This document shows, piece by piece, positions 52,811 through 61,140 of a stretch of 64,000 nucleotides of DNA; the first letter of the stretch is position 1, and each line of letters begins with the position of its first letter. The stretch comes from Pseudomonadota bacterium (GTDB taxonomy: Bacteria > Pseudomonadota > Alphaproteobacteria > Rs-D84), in contig JAEXCU010000011.1 of assembly GCA_023402015.1 (NCBI GenBank), positions 1 through 64,000 on the forward strand, written 5' to 3'. The translations under genes were made by a program, and so were the position numbers. The notes below the pieces were generated by a model. That model searched no databases. It was given only the letters and a program-made list of their open reading frames with translations, and was not told the origin of the DNA.

Positions 52811-54280
52811 TTAATGAATACCCACGCGGAACTGGTCGCCCCAACCGGCAACAACCTGGCCGCCAACGGTGCATTGGATATCTTCGAAGCCATTTGCAAC
52901 CTGGTTCTTTTTTATTACATTACTGGTGATTAAACCGCCCGCAGTTCCCAATACAACACCTGCAACTGAATCGGATAATAAACGCGTACTGTTGAATTTA
53001 CCTTCCTCGGTCTTCCATACCGTGCGTTCAAAATCTGATTTCTGCGTGTTTATTTTCTTTATTGTTTCTTTTATGCGATTACGCGAATTCGTTAACAATA
53101 ACTGGCTGTTGGCAGATTCGCGTTTTTCACGTGCCGCAGACGATTCTATACACGCCGTTCCCGCCGAATTCATTTCTTTGTCAGGGTCCGTACAATAACA
53201 TGTTTTGGTCGCATTATTCCATGCCGCACCGTATATCTGGGTGCATGCCGCAATTGCTGGATTAATTTGGCAGATTTTATTTAACCAAACATGCTGGGGG
53301 TTGGTGCACAGGCAACTTTTGGTCGTTGCATCCCAATACGCACCAGAATTACGACTGGCCGTTTCTTCGCAATCGCGTTGTAATGCCGCAGCATCCGTTA
53401 TTTCGCAATGGTCGCCAACGCGTTTGTAATTTACATCATCCGGGCATTGGCAAATATCATTACGCGATACCAGGTTTTTGGCCGCATCACATTCGCATTT
53501 ATTGTTTTTCCATGTACCCCCTGATTGTTGACATGCCAATTGACGCTGTTGATTCTGTTTTTGTTGACGCCGGCGGTCTTCGTCGTCAATAACAGACTGT
53601 TTTTTATTGCAACGTTTTGCGCCACTGTCGTATTCATAATCACCGCTGATGCATTCACAAGATTTTCCATCCGCTTTCGGTTTTAAATGTTTAGCACTGC
53701 TGCATACGCAAGAAGAACCATTCCATGTCCCACCAGACGATTCACATTGGCTTTGGCGATTATCCTCAATACATTCAGAACTATTCTTTTTATCTTCTGC
53801 ATTTGGCATATATCCATCATTACATTTTATATACACACACGCTGTATTTCCGGCCTTTAATACCGTATCATCACCAGAAACATATCCGATTGTTTTGTTT
53901 CCATTATCCAAACTGTATGATTTATAGGAATGGGGAAATGTTGCATCCGGATCTCCTATTTGAATATCACTGTCAGGACAAAAAATCGGTGGATTAAAAT
54001 CTTTCCAATAATCATTTTTCCATGTTTCTATACACTGTTTAAGATTTGTGATTCTGCCTTGGGGATCAACCTGTCCGATAACAGCGCCGCCACCACACTG
54101 TTTATCACCAGCATAAGAATCATTACAATAATAACATTGCGAACCATAACCATTCGCGCTGGCATTCACAGAATCAGAACCACCGCAACTGAACAATTGA
54201 CAATTAGCAGCGGCATTTGCCCCAGACATAAATCCAAAAAATCCGCAAAACAATGCTGAAATTACTAAATATTTTTTCAT
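52811..54280 (-). CDS. Secreted cysteine-rich protein with glycine-zipper C-terminus
   Basis: A 489-residue exported protein: signal peptide MKKYLVISALFCGFFGFMSG ... ANA, a cysteine-rich N-terminus, then repeated modules of the type SGGTWNGSSCVCS and SGGTWKNNKCECD. It ends in a Gln/Asn-rich linker and a ~83-residue module (IKKINTQKSDFERTVWKTEE ... DQFRVGI) holding the hydrophobic Gly-rich stretch VAGVVLGTAGGLITS. That module is almost identical to the end of the divergent gene at 54444. Start at 54280 uses GGAG; ATG 54292 is the alternative. Confidence 0.82.
   Translation of the reverse strand: MKKYLVISALFCGFFGFMSGANAAANCQLFSCGGSDSVNASANGYGSQCYYCNDSYAGDKQCGGGAVIGQVDPQGRITNLKQCIETWKNDYWKDFNPPIFCPDSDIQIGDPDATFPHSYKSYSLDNGNKTIGYVSGDDTVLKAGNTACVYIKCNDGYMPNAEDKKNSSECIEDNRQSQCESSGGTWNGSSCVCSSAKHLKPKADGKSCECISGDYEYDSGAKRCNKKQSVIDDEDRRRQQKQNQQRQLACQQSGGTWKNNKCECDAAKNLVSRNDICQCPDDVNYKRVGDHCEITDAAALQRDCEETASRNSGAYWDATTKSCLCTNPQHVWLNKICQINPAIAACTQIYGAAWNNATKTCYCTDPDKEMNSAGTACIESSAAREKRESANSQLLLTNSRNRIKETIKKINTQKSDFERTVWKTEEGKFNSTRLLSDSVAGVVLGTAGGLITSNVIKKNQVANGFEDIQCTVGGQVVAGWGDQFRVGIH
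52821..53068 (-). repeat. Inverted repeat, left arm (248 bp)
   Basis: Complementary to 55542-55789, about 15 mismatches in 248 bp by hand alignment, with perfect blocks of about 62 and 65 bp. All but one mismatch are silent in both genes. Confidence 0.9.
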
Positions 54281-54297
54281 ATTCTTCTCCATCCCCT

Positions 54298-54414
54298 GCC
54301 TAATGCAAACGTCGGTTTATTTTTGGTGTTTTACACCTAATTATTATAAACATTTTATCATATTTTCTGCGCCTTTCCAACAATGAATTTTGGCCTAATC
54401 CAATGGGACGTTTG
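54298..54414 (+). promoter_or_regulatory. Paired-repeat module IV in a divergent promoter region
   Basis: Repeat 1 at 54298-54319 (GCCTAATGCAAACGTCGG...), TTTTCTGC box at 54363-54370, repeat 2 at 54393-54414 (GCCTAATCCAATGGGACG...); spacing 95 bp. A minus-strand promoter TTGGAA-17-TAAAAT (54380-54352) for the 52811-54280 gene lies between the repeats. A weaker plus-strand TTGGTG-16-TATAAA (54323-54350) points to the 54444 gene. The module therefore sits where it could control both genes. Confidence 0.6.
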
Positions 54415-54443
54415 TCTTATGCATATCACCAAGGGGTAGGAAT

Positions 54444-55799
54444 ATGAGATTTAAGCCAATTTTTAATATAATCTGTTTGTCTGTTATGACGTTCACGCCA
54501 ATCCTGGGCCATGGTGGTACCAACGATGATATAACCAATGCCTGTTATGCCACAAACCATTGTGGCGCGCGCAGCAACCTAAAAACGTTGGCTGCGGTTC
54601 TGGGCGCAACCCAGGGCGCAAAAATTGGATTTTTTACCCCCATATCCGGCGGAACAATTATGGGGGGATACGCAGGATATGTTATCGGGGATAATTTGGG
54701 CGGCAAATTATCCACAGCATATTCGGCCAATGAATACATATATTTTGACGATAAAACATGTCTGGAATGCGACACATATCAAATGGGCGAACATTACGAA
54801 TGCCCCAACGGAACAATTGTTTCAAATGGCAGTCATGTATTAAAATGCCATACAACATCCGGTGGCGATTACTGGCAAGAATATACATTGTCCCCATGTT
54901 CAAACAGTCCGATTAAAAGCAAAGATACCACAGGCACATATGCAGAAATCCGTGCAACGGTGAATAAACCAGTTGCCAGCGGTGTTAATGTATACAGCGG
55001 GGACGCATGCCTGTATATAACAAAGTCCAAGTCCACCTCAAACGACAACAATCCTAAAAAAGAAACACCTGTGAAACAAAATTCAACCACCAGTTTGCAA
55101 AAATGTCTGGACCAGCGCACAACTGACGAAGGCCGGGCGTGCTGTTATGTACCAAATTCGGTCGCAACCTGGAATGGAAACAAATGCGTTTGTACCGATA
55201 ATACCCAGGTTTTTGACATTACTACCCACAGTTGTATAACCGCGTCTGCGGACATCACGGTAATTGTGCAAACGTCTGCATATGTGTGCAGTGTAAATGA
55301 TTTAACACAATTGTATATGTGGCGGGATGAATATTTAAATAACAATGCAATTGTTAATCTGATTGATAAAATCCTGTTATTTTGCACCACGGGCGAAAAC
55401 CGTACAGGCACAGATTACAATAATATGATTGCGCAACTGCGTGCGTTAATTTCCCAGGAAAACGCAATAGCGCAAAAACTGCAAGAATCTGCGGCGCAAT
55501 CACGCATAGTCCTGCAAAATAAATCCGCCATGCGAATCAGTGAAACAATAAAGAAAATAAACACGCAGAAATCAGATTTTGAACGCACGGTATGGAAGAC
55601 CGAAGATGGCAAGTTCAATAGTACACGTTTGCTGTCCGATTCTGTTGCGGGTGTTGTATTGGGAACTGCGGGCGGTTTAATCACCAGTAATGTAATAAAA
55701 AAGAACCAGGTTGCGAATGGCTTTGAAGATATCCAATGCACCGTTGGTGGCCAGGTTGTTGCCGGTTGGGGCGATCAGTTCCGCGTGGGAATAAATTAA
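54444..55799 (+). CDS. Secreted protein with shared glycine-zipper C-terminus
   Basis: A 451-residue exported protein: signal peptide (MRFKPIFNIICLSVMTFTPI ... GHG), a Gly-rich membrane-like stretch near residues 60-85 (GGTIMGGYAGYVIGDNLGG), cysteines in loose pairs (TCLECDTYQ), a region RACCYVPNSVATWNGNKCVC like the modules of the divergent neighbour, and the same C-terminal module (IKKINTQKSDFERTVWKTED ... DQFRVGIN). The N-terminal two thirds is unrelated to the neighbour's. Ribosome-binding site GGGGTAGGAAT. Confidence 0.82.
   Translation: MRFKPIFNIICLSVMTFTPILGHGGTNDDITNACYATNHCGARSNLKTLAAVLGATQGAKIGFFTPISGGTIMGGYAGYVIGDNLGGKLSTAYSANEYIYFDDKTCLECDTYQMGEHYECPNGTIVSNGSHVLKCHTTSGGDYWQEYTLSPCSNSPIKSKDTTGTYAEIRATVNKPVASGVNVYSGDACLYITKSKSTSNDNNPKKETPVKQNSTTSLQKCLDQRTTDEGRACCYVPNSVATWNGNKCVCTDNTQVFDITTHSCITASADITVIVQTSAYVCSVNDLTQLYMWRDEYLNNNAIVNLIDKILLFCTTGENRTGTDYNNMIAQLRALISQENAIAQKLQESAAQSRIVLQNKSAMRISETIKKINTQKSDFERTVWKTEDGKFNSTRLLSDSVAGVVLGTAGGLITSNVIKKNQVANGFEDIQCTVGGQVVAGWGDQFRVGIN
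55542..55789 (+). repeat. Inverted repeat, right arm (248 bp)
   Basis: Pairs with 52821-53068. The arms enclose about 2.47 kb holding the unique parts of both genes and their shared promoter region. Confidence 0.9.
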
Positions 55800-55818
55800 T
55801 ACATGAATTAACAAAAAA

Positions 55819-55845
55819 ATAAACCGCCAATTTGGGCGGTTTATT
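55819..55845. terminator. Bidirectional terminator
   Basis: AAACCGCC/GGGCGGTTT stem with A/T-rich flanks between the 54444 gene and convergent dnaA. Confidence 0.8.
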
Positions 55846-55860
55846 ATTAAACTGAATTCT

Positions 55861-57150
55861 TTATTTGCATTCGGCTATTAACTGACTGATTTGCGCGGAC
55901 AATACCAAATCTGATTTCTTTAATTTTTCAATTTGCGCAATTGCATAAACAACCGTTGCATGATCACGACCACCAACCAGGCATCCGATTTCTGACAAAG
56001 ACATATTTGTCGCACCTTTTAACACCGCCATCATTGTCTGACGCGCCAAAACCAAAGCGCGACTGCGACCACGGCCACATACTGCATCATATGAAACACC
56101 CAATTTTTCACACATCGTGCGAACCATTGCAATTGGCGTTTTGGATTTTTGCAATGTATCGGCCAACAAATGCTGTGCAACGGCCATATCAACAGATGTT
56201 CCCATTAATTCGCAATATGTTTTGATTTTCATCGCAACGCCTGCAACCAAATGACCATCACCCGCAATACGTGATGCCAATTCATCTGCAACGTTTGTTG
56301 CAACACCCGCACGCATCAGCATAACACGTTTTACGTTTGTGGTTGGTGCCGCAACATCTGCAACCAAACCAGATGCCAGTAATGATTGCATACGACGATC
56401 AAAACCCGTCAGATTGTTCGGTGCCGCATTCGCCGTCAGGACAACGTTCTTGCCCGCCGCGCGTAAATCCACAACCAATTGCAAGAATTCTTCGCATGTT
56501 GCGCGTTTGCCGGCCAGTGTTTGAACATCGTCTAAAATAAATGTATCGCAATTACGGCAGTAATCTTTGAATGCAAATACTGTGCGATCATGTAAACTGC
56601 GTGTGAATTCAGATACAAATTGACCGCCATTCATCATAATTGTGCGACCGGTGGTGGCATTATTAATGCAACGTGCCAGCAATGATTTACCGCAACCCGC
56701 CGCGCCGTAAATAAACAGCGGTGAAAACGAAACCGCCCCCGCCGCCAATTTTTTACATGCAGATAATACAAATGTGTTTTCATCGCATGAAATAAAAGAA
56801 TCAAATGCATCCGCAACACAAACCGTTTCTGTGGTGGTTGTCGCCGGTGCATAAACCTGGACATTATTGTCGTTTGCAATTGGTCCATCCACCGTTTTCA
56901 CCGCACCGCGCGCACATATGTTCCATGTTAAGCCAAACTGGGCCGCAACGGCGTTTAATACATTTGCATGAACACTGCCAATAAAGTCGGCCGAGAATTG
57001 ATTTTGTGCCGTCAGTTTTAATACGCCATCAGAAATATCAAACTGCAACGGCGCAATCCAGGAAGTAAAACTTGCAGAATCCATTTTTGCGGCAATGGCC
57101 CCCTTGATTTGTTCCAAGTTAGTCATTTGTTTTGTTGCCGCTGCCTGCAT
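55861..57150 (-). CDS. dnaA: Chromosomal replication initiator DnaA
   Basis: A 429-residue initiator. Domain I (ASFTSWIAPLQFDISDG), AAA+ domain with Walker A IYGAAGCGKSLLARC and Walker B FILDDVQTLAG, and DNA-binding domain IV with GGRDHATVVYAIAQIE. The start at 57150 is set by AGGAGAAACAGC; an internal Met (57126) is the alternative. Slightly short for DnaA, with an abbreviated domain II. dnaN is not next to it. Confidence 0.93.
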   Translation of the reverse strand: MQAAATKQMTNLEQIKGAIAAKMDSASFTSWIAPLQFDISDGVLKLTAQNQFSADFIGSVHANVLNAVAAQFGLTWNICARGAVKTVDGPIANDNNVQVYAPATTTTETVCVADAFDSFISCDENTFVLSACKKLAAGAVSFSPLFIYGAAGCGKSLLARCINNATTGRTIMMNGGQFVSEFTRSLHDRTVFAFKDYCRNCDTFILDDVQTLAGKRATCEEFLQLVVDLRAAGKNVVLTANAAPNNLTGFDRRMQSLLASGLVADVAAPTTNVKRVMLMRAGVATNVADELASRIAGDGHLVAGVAMKIKTYCELMGTSVDMAVAQHLLADTLQKSKTPIAMVRTMCEKLGVSYDAVCGRGRSRALVLARQTMMAVLKGATNMSLSEIGCLVGGRDHATVVYAIAQIEKLKKSDLVLSAQISQLIAECK

Positions 57151-57468
57151 GCTGTTTCTCCTTTCCTTCCCTAAAAGAGTTCCGCCTGCGCAAGAGTATA
57201 AAAATCACCTGCACATAAACGCTAAATTTTACTTCATCCGATAAGATGTCATAAAAATTAAGTGTTTATGTAAAGCCCTACTTTTAATCTCTCTCGCGTT
57301 GGTGATTGAGGTTTCTCAATCGTTTTGGATACGTCAGTTAAGTTATAAGATTTATTTCTATTTGCAACTTATTGTTAAACGATTTTTGAACATTTATTTT
57401 TTGACAACGATTCGTTTTTTTGCCCGTTTTCCGCGGTTTGTATATACATTGTATTGACATGAAAACAT
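57151..57468. other. A+T-rich intergenic region upstream of dnaA
   Basis: About 320 bp without a gene. It contains a perfect hairpin GATTGAG-GTTT-CTCAATC (57304-57321), a motif TGCACATAAA similar to a DnaA box (57211-57220), and a possible minus-strand promoter TTGCAA/TATAAC with a short spacer. Boxes are too few to call an origin of replication. Confidence 0.4.
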
Positions 57469-58497
57469 TCATACACGAACGTATCCACCGTCTGTTTTTC
57501 TTACCAAACCCTGCAATTCCAATATCACTAAATCACGTTTAATTTCCGAAATACTTTTTTTGACAACGTCTGCCAATACAGATTCGGACACCGCAACACT
57601 GCCTAATTTATCCAACAAGGAATTTTCGCTGTCATTTTTTTTGTCAGAATTTTTTTGTTGTGGGGATTTTTCATTGTTATCAAAAAAATCCCGTGGCCCC
57701 ATACACAATTTTGCCGCCCCTGATTGTATCAGGGAATTCGGTCCCATGCCCCGGGAATCGGCCGGATGCGATGGAATTGCATAAATTTGGCGTCCATATT
57801 GGGCAGCGAATCGGGCGGTTGCCATACTGCCGGAATTTAAATCAGCCTCGCCCAGAATTAATTTTTCCCCGATTCCTGCGACCCAGCGGTTGCGTTGAAC
57901 AAAATTTGTTGATTTTGGGACAAATCCAACGGGCATTTCACTGATAATTACACCACGCGCGACAATATCCCAATATAACGATTCGTTTTCTAATGGCCAT
58001 ATATAATCCACCCCGCCCGCGACAACGGCAATCGTCTGCGCGTCCCCGGCCGCACGCAATGCACCGCGATGTGCCGCGGTATCTGTTCCCATGGCCATCC
58101 CAGATACAACGGCGTGGCCATTTTCTGCAAACACCCGGGCCAGCGTGGCAACAAACTCCATTCCGGCGGCCGTTGCATGGCGGGTGCCAACAATCGCAAC
58201 AGCCGCCCGCGTCAGGGTATGCACATTTCCGCGCGCCGTTATAACGGGGGGATGATTTTTTATTTCGCGCAAATTGGCTGGATAAAATTCATCTGTATCA
58301 CATATATAATATATATGTAATTTGTCTGCGCATTCCATTTCACGCATTACTGCATCGCGAATCGTCGTATCACGGCCCAGTGTATCTGCCGCCGCATCCA
58401 CAGAGCCAAATTTCGCAACCAATTCGTTATATTTTGCCGGTCCAATACCGGGCGTACGCAAAATCAATAACTTGTTAAACAAATCTGACATGCACAT
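57469..58497 (-). CDS. dprA: DNA-processing protein DprA
   Basis: A 342-residue protein that loads RecA on incoming single-stranded DNA in transformation. Rossmann core with VGTRHATAAGMEFVATLARV and SGMAMGTDTAAHRGAL, a Pro-rich PVGFVPKSTNF, and a C-terminal winged helix (SEIKRDLVILELQGLVRK). Start MCMSDLFNK at 58497, or Met-3 at 58491; neither has a ribosome-binding site. It suggests potential for DNA uptake. Confidence 0.92.
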   Translation of the reverse strand: MCMSDLFNKLLILRTPGIGPAKYNELVAKFGSVDAAADTLGRDTTIRDAVMREMECADKLHIYYICDTDEFYPANLREIKNHPPVITARGNVHTLTRAAVAIVGTRHATAAGMEFVATLARVFAENGHAVVSGMAMGTDTAAHRGALRAAGDAQTIAVVAGGVDYIWPLENESLYWDIVARGVIISEMPVGFVPKSTNFVQRNRWVAGIGEKLILGEADLNSGSMATARFAAQYGRQIYAIPSHPADSRGMGPNSLIQSGAAKLCMGPRDFFDNNEKSPQQKNSDKKNDSENSLLDKLGSVAVSESVLADVVKKSISEIKRDLVILELQGLVRKTDGGYVRV

Positions 58498-58556
58498 ACT
58501 ATAAAGAATATATTACCAATAACGAAAGCAAATTATTTACCAACGGCCCAATAAAA

Positions 58557-58577
58557 AAAACGCCCAATGGGCGTTTT
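58557..58577 (-). terminator. Terminator
   Basis: AAACGCCC/GGGCGTTT with T-rich tail, directly after the stop of the 58583-59425 gene. Confidence 0.82.
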
Positions 58578-58582
58578 ATTTT

Positions 58583-59425
58583 TTAAGAATCCAAACTCAG
58601 CAATCTATCATAATCAATGCTGCTGCATTCTTCTGGTTTACCATCCGGGGCGGTATCCCAAACTTTGCTTTCACATTCCTGTTTCAGAATTTTCAGATTG
58701 CGAATAAACTGGTCATATTCACTGCCATTTTCTTTTTTCAGAACCAATAATTGACTGCGCAACAATTCATCACCTTCCAGGGCCTTTTGTCCCATAACCT
58801 TGCCGCCAATTAATCTGTTGCCGAATAATTCCATTGCACCAACACCGACACCTGCGCCACCAACGACACCTGCAACCGTGCCCCATGTGCGACCGGATTT
58901 TTTTGCATCCAATATGCGCTGTTTTAATTTGCCTTCGTCGGCCCATGCACCACATGTAATATCGCGCCCCATTTCATAATATTGACTGGGGACATCGGAT
59001 ACACTGACCTTGGCATCATTGGATTTTATTTCCACTTTGACAAAACAAGTATTGTTTTCAGGGTTTTCGGTATCTTCAACCATTGCAGCATAGTTGTTTG
59101 TATTGCTGTATCGCGACGCCCAAACAAATGTATTGCCAACACCAATATTATTATTAATGCACGCAGTGCGTTCTTTTTCGCGGGTATCAACGGTTGGGAT
59201 GGTTGCTTCAACCTCTTCTACCCTAACGCTGGATTTATCAGGATTGGTGGATACAGAAATTGACGCCATTGCGCTGAGTTGATTTGTAGATGCCGTTGCG
59301 CGTGGTGCGGCCATAACCGGTCCGTTCACCGCACGACGTGGCGAACCACCCATTTCAGAACGCGCGGCCGCAAATGCAGACCCAGAAATTAAGCATATTG
59401 CCAAGACTGATACAATTTTTTTCAT
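58583..59425 (-). CDS. Exported protein with glycine-zipper segment
   Basis: A 280-residue protein with signal peptide MKKIVSVLAICLISGSAFAA. The mature part has an Arg/Ala-rich start, three to four cysteines (TACINNNIG, NTCFVKVE, ITCGAWAD, KQECESKVW), a Gly-rich hydrophobic stretch (TWGTVAGVVGGAGVGVGAME) and a helical C-terminus. The zipper recalls the C-terminal modules at 53 and 55.7 kb, without clear homology. Function unknown. Confidence 0.72.
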   Translation of the reverse strand: MKKIVSVLAICLISGSAFAAARSEMGGSPRRAVNGPVMAAPRATASTNQLSAMASISVSTNPDKSSVRVEEVEATIPTVDTREKERTACINNNIGVGNTFVWASRYSNTNNYAAMVEDTENPENNTCFVKVEIKSNDAKVSVSDVPSQYYEMGRDITCGAWADEGKLKQRILDAKKSGRTWGTVAGVVGGAGVGVGAMELFGNRLIGGKVMGQKALEGDELLRSQLLVLKKENGSEYDQFIRNLKILKQECESKVWDTAPDGKPEECSSIDYDRLLSLDS

Positions 59426-59509
59426 TCTTCCCATCCTGATGTATTCTGGGTGTATTATACCATAAATGGGCGGTAAAATAAAGAATAAATACTGGCCGAT
59501 TTAATAAAA

Positions 59510-59530
59510 AACCGCGCATAATGCGCGGTT
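59510..59530 (-). terminator. Terminator of plsY
   Basis: AACCGCGCA/TGCGCGGTT stem just past the plsY stop, T-rich tail on the minus strand. Confidence 0.82.
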
Positions 59531-59532
59531 GA

Positions 59533-60120
59533 TTATTTTTTCCATTTCCAAACTATCTTGGATTCGGTCCCACCCACCAGGCGACCAATATTTTCACGAT
59601 GCCGCCACATGCACAGCAATGCGATTGCCAAAAATGCCAATCCGATTTTCCACCCTATAACAAAACCCAACACTGGCATCAGACAGAAAACCACCACCGC
59701 CCCCAGGGATGAATATCCCGATGACAATGCAACAATCAGCCATTCAATCCCGCATATAATAAATGACAGCGGACTGACCGCCAACAATACGCCAAACAAA
59801 GACGAAATTCCTTTGCCCCCATGAAAACGCAGCCACACCGGATAACAATGCCCAACAATCGCGGCAAAACCACACCATGCACCAAATGCATCACCAGCAA
59901 TCCAATTTCCGATAAAAACGGCCGCAATGGCCTTGGCCATGTCCAGCAACCAAACAGCCGCCGCCATACGCAGGCCACCGACACGCATAACATTTGTTGC
60001 ACCGATGTTTCCACTGCCCACCTGGCGCAGGTCGCCCTTGCCCATTGCACGTGTCAGCAAAAGGCCCATTGGAATGGACCCCAACAGATAAGAAATAATA
60101 ATTGCGATTGCGTATATCAT
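59533..60120 (-). CDS. plsY: Acyl-phosphate:glycerol-3-phosphate acyltransferase
   Basis: A 195-residue inner-membrane enzyme that makes lysophosphatidic acid. GSIPMGLLLTRAMGKGDLRQ followed by VGSGNIGATNVMR is the first PlsY motif; FHGGKGISSLFG is the second. About five membrane segments. It supplies substrate for PlsC (27.2 kb). Confidence 0.95.
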   Translation of the reverse strand: MIYAIAIIISYLLGSIPMGLLLTRAMGKGDLRQVGSGNIGATNVMRVGGLRMAAAVWLLDMAKAIAAVFIGNWIAGDAFGAWCGFAAIVGHCYPVWLRFHGGKGISSLFGVLLAVSPLSFIICGIEWLIVALSSGYSSLGAVVVFCLMPVLGFVIGWKIGLAFLAIALLCMWRHRENIGRLVGGTESKIVWKWKK

Positions 60121-60193
60121 TTTATTTTTCCTTGATTTTATGTTTGTTTTCTATAAAATAACAAAAAACATGACTAAATAAAAGGAAAATAAA

Positions 60194-60454
60194 GTGGCAA
60201 ATCACAAGTCATCAGAAAAAAGAATTTTGGTAACAGCCAAGAAAAACGCTGTTAATACCGCACGTCGCAGCGCGGTCAAAACCGAAACCAAAAAGGCGTT
60301 AAAGGCAATTGAATCCGGCGACAAAGCCGCCGCAACCGCCGCCGCACGCAATGCAGAAAGCAAAATTATGAAATCTGCCGGCAAAGTTATGCCGAAAAAA
60401 CGCGCCGCACGCAAGGTTTCCCGTCTGACCAAGAAAGTTGCGAAAATGGCGTAA
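60194..60454 (+). CDS. rpsT: 30S ribosomal protein S20
   Basis: An 86-residue basic helical ribosomal protein. It starts with GTG (ANHKSSEKRILVTAKKNAVN follows), preceded by AAAAGGAAAATAAA. Lys/Ala-rich as expected; ends RLTKKVAKMA. Monocistronic with a strong terminator. Confidence 0.96.
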   Translation: MANHKSSEKRILVTAKKNAVNTARRSAVKTETKKALKAIESGDKAAATAAARNAESKIMKSAGKVMPKKRAARKVSRLTKKVAKMA

Positions 60455-60473
60455 TTCTTTTTGATAAGATATT

Positions 60474-60501
60474 AAAAAATCCGCCGATTGGCGGATTTTT
60501 T
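60474..60501 (+). terminator. Terminator of rpsT
   Basis: AAATCCGCC/GGCGGATTT stem with long A- and T-runs. The same hairpin sequence recurs at 61115-61140. Confidence 0.9.
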
Positions 60502-60522
60502 ATTTATGTACAGAAAAATATA

Positions 60523-60543
60523 AAACCGGCAAATGCCGGTTTC
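60523..60543 (-). terminator. Terminator of the VOC gene
   Basis: AAACCGGCA/TGCCGGTTT stem with T-rich minus-strand tail, just after the stop at 60554. Confidence 0.8.
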
Positions 60544-60553
60544 ATATGTTGAA

Positions 60554-61036
60554 CTATTCTTTGTCTGATTTCACATGTTCATACTGTACCAGCGCAATTC
60601 CCACATCACCCGGAATTACATAAAAACCAAATTTCATTCCATCGGTTATCATATGCGTTGAAATTGGCGTTGCACCGGCGGCAACAACTTTATCATGCAT
60701 GGCATCATAATCTTTGACCGTCAGATATGCGGTTGTGCCAACGGGACCGCGACTGCCATCGGGCAATTTTGGCGTTTCCATAACACCGGCAAAGGGCCAT
60801 ACCTGGCCTGGGGCCTTGATAATTATATAATCCTGGCCGGTTGGCGTTTTATGCGCAGCCGTTGTCTTGATACCCAAATTATCATTTAAAAATTCAACCG
60901 TTGCGGTGGGGTTATTTGAATAAATATCAATCCAAGACAACGCGCCGGTTGTTTTCATTGGATTTGTCTTTAAGAACAATGCAACGCAACCAATTAATAA
61001 AACCAATAAAATATAAAAACCTATTTTGTAAAACAT
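60554..61036 (-). CDS. Membrane-anchored VOC (glyoxalase-fold) protein
   Basis: A 160-residue protein with an N-terminal hydrophobic segment (IGFYILLVLLIGCVALFL) and a VOC domain beginning TGALSWIDIYSNNPTATVEF and ending VIPGDVGIALVQYE. The fold covers dioxygenases, glyoxalases and resistance proteins; residues here do not settle which. The membrane anchor is unusual. Single gene. Confidence 0.78.
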   Translation of the reverse strand: MFYKIGFYILLVLLIGCVALFLKTNPMKTTGALSWIDIYSNNPTATVEFLNDNLGIKTTAAHKTPTGQDYIIIKAPGQVWPFAGVMETPKLPDGSRGPVGTTAYLTVKDYDAMHDKVVAAGATPISTHMITDGMKFGFYVIPGDVGIALVQYEHVKSDKE

Positions 61037-61114
61037 AATTTCTCCTTTTGAATCTGTTTGACATAACTGATTATATCACAGTTTTATTGATTTATCTGGA
61101 ATAGTTTCATAAAT

Positions 61115-61140
61115 AAAAATCCGCCGATTGGCGGATTTTT
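61115..61140 (-). terminator. Terminator of the giant cysteine-rich gene
   Basis: AAATCCGCC/GGCGGATTT stem with T-runs on both strands, overlapping the stop codon at 61139. Confidence 0.88.

Noticed and set aside
54298..54399. Integron attC-like sites (GCCTAAT ... ATTAGGC resembles attC core sites)
   Set aside because: The repeats are direct, not inverted, the canonical terminal C/G of the core is missing, and no integron integrase is present.
57151..57468. Origin of replication upstream of dnaA
   Set aside because: Only one weak DnaA-box-like sequence and no clear unwinding element.
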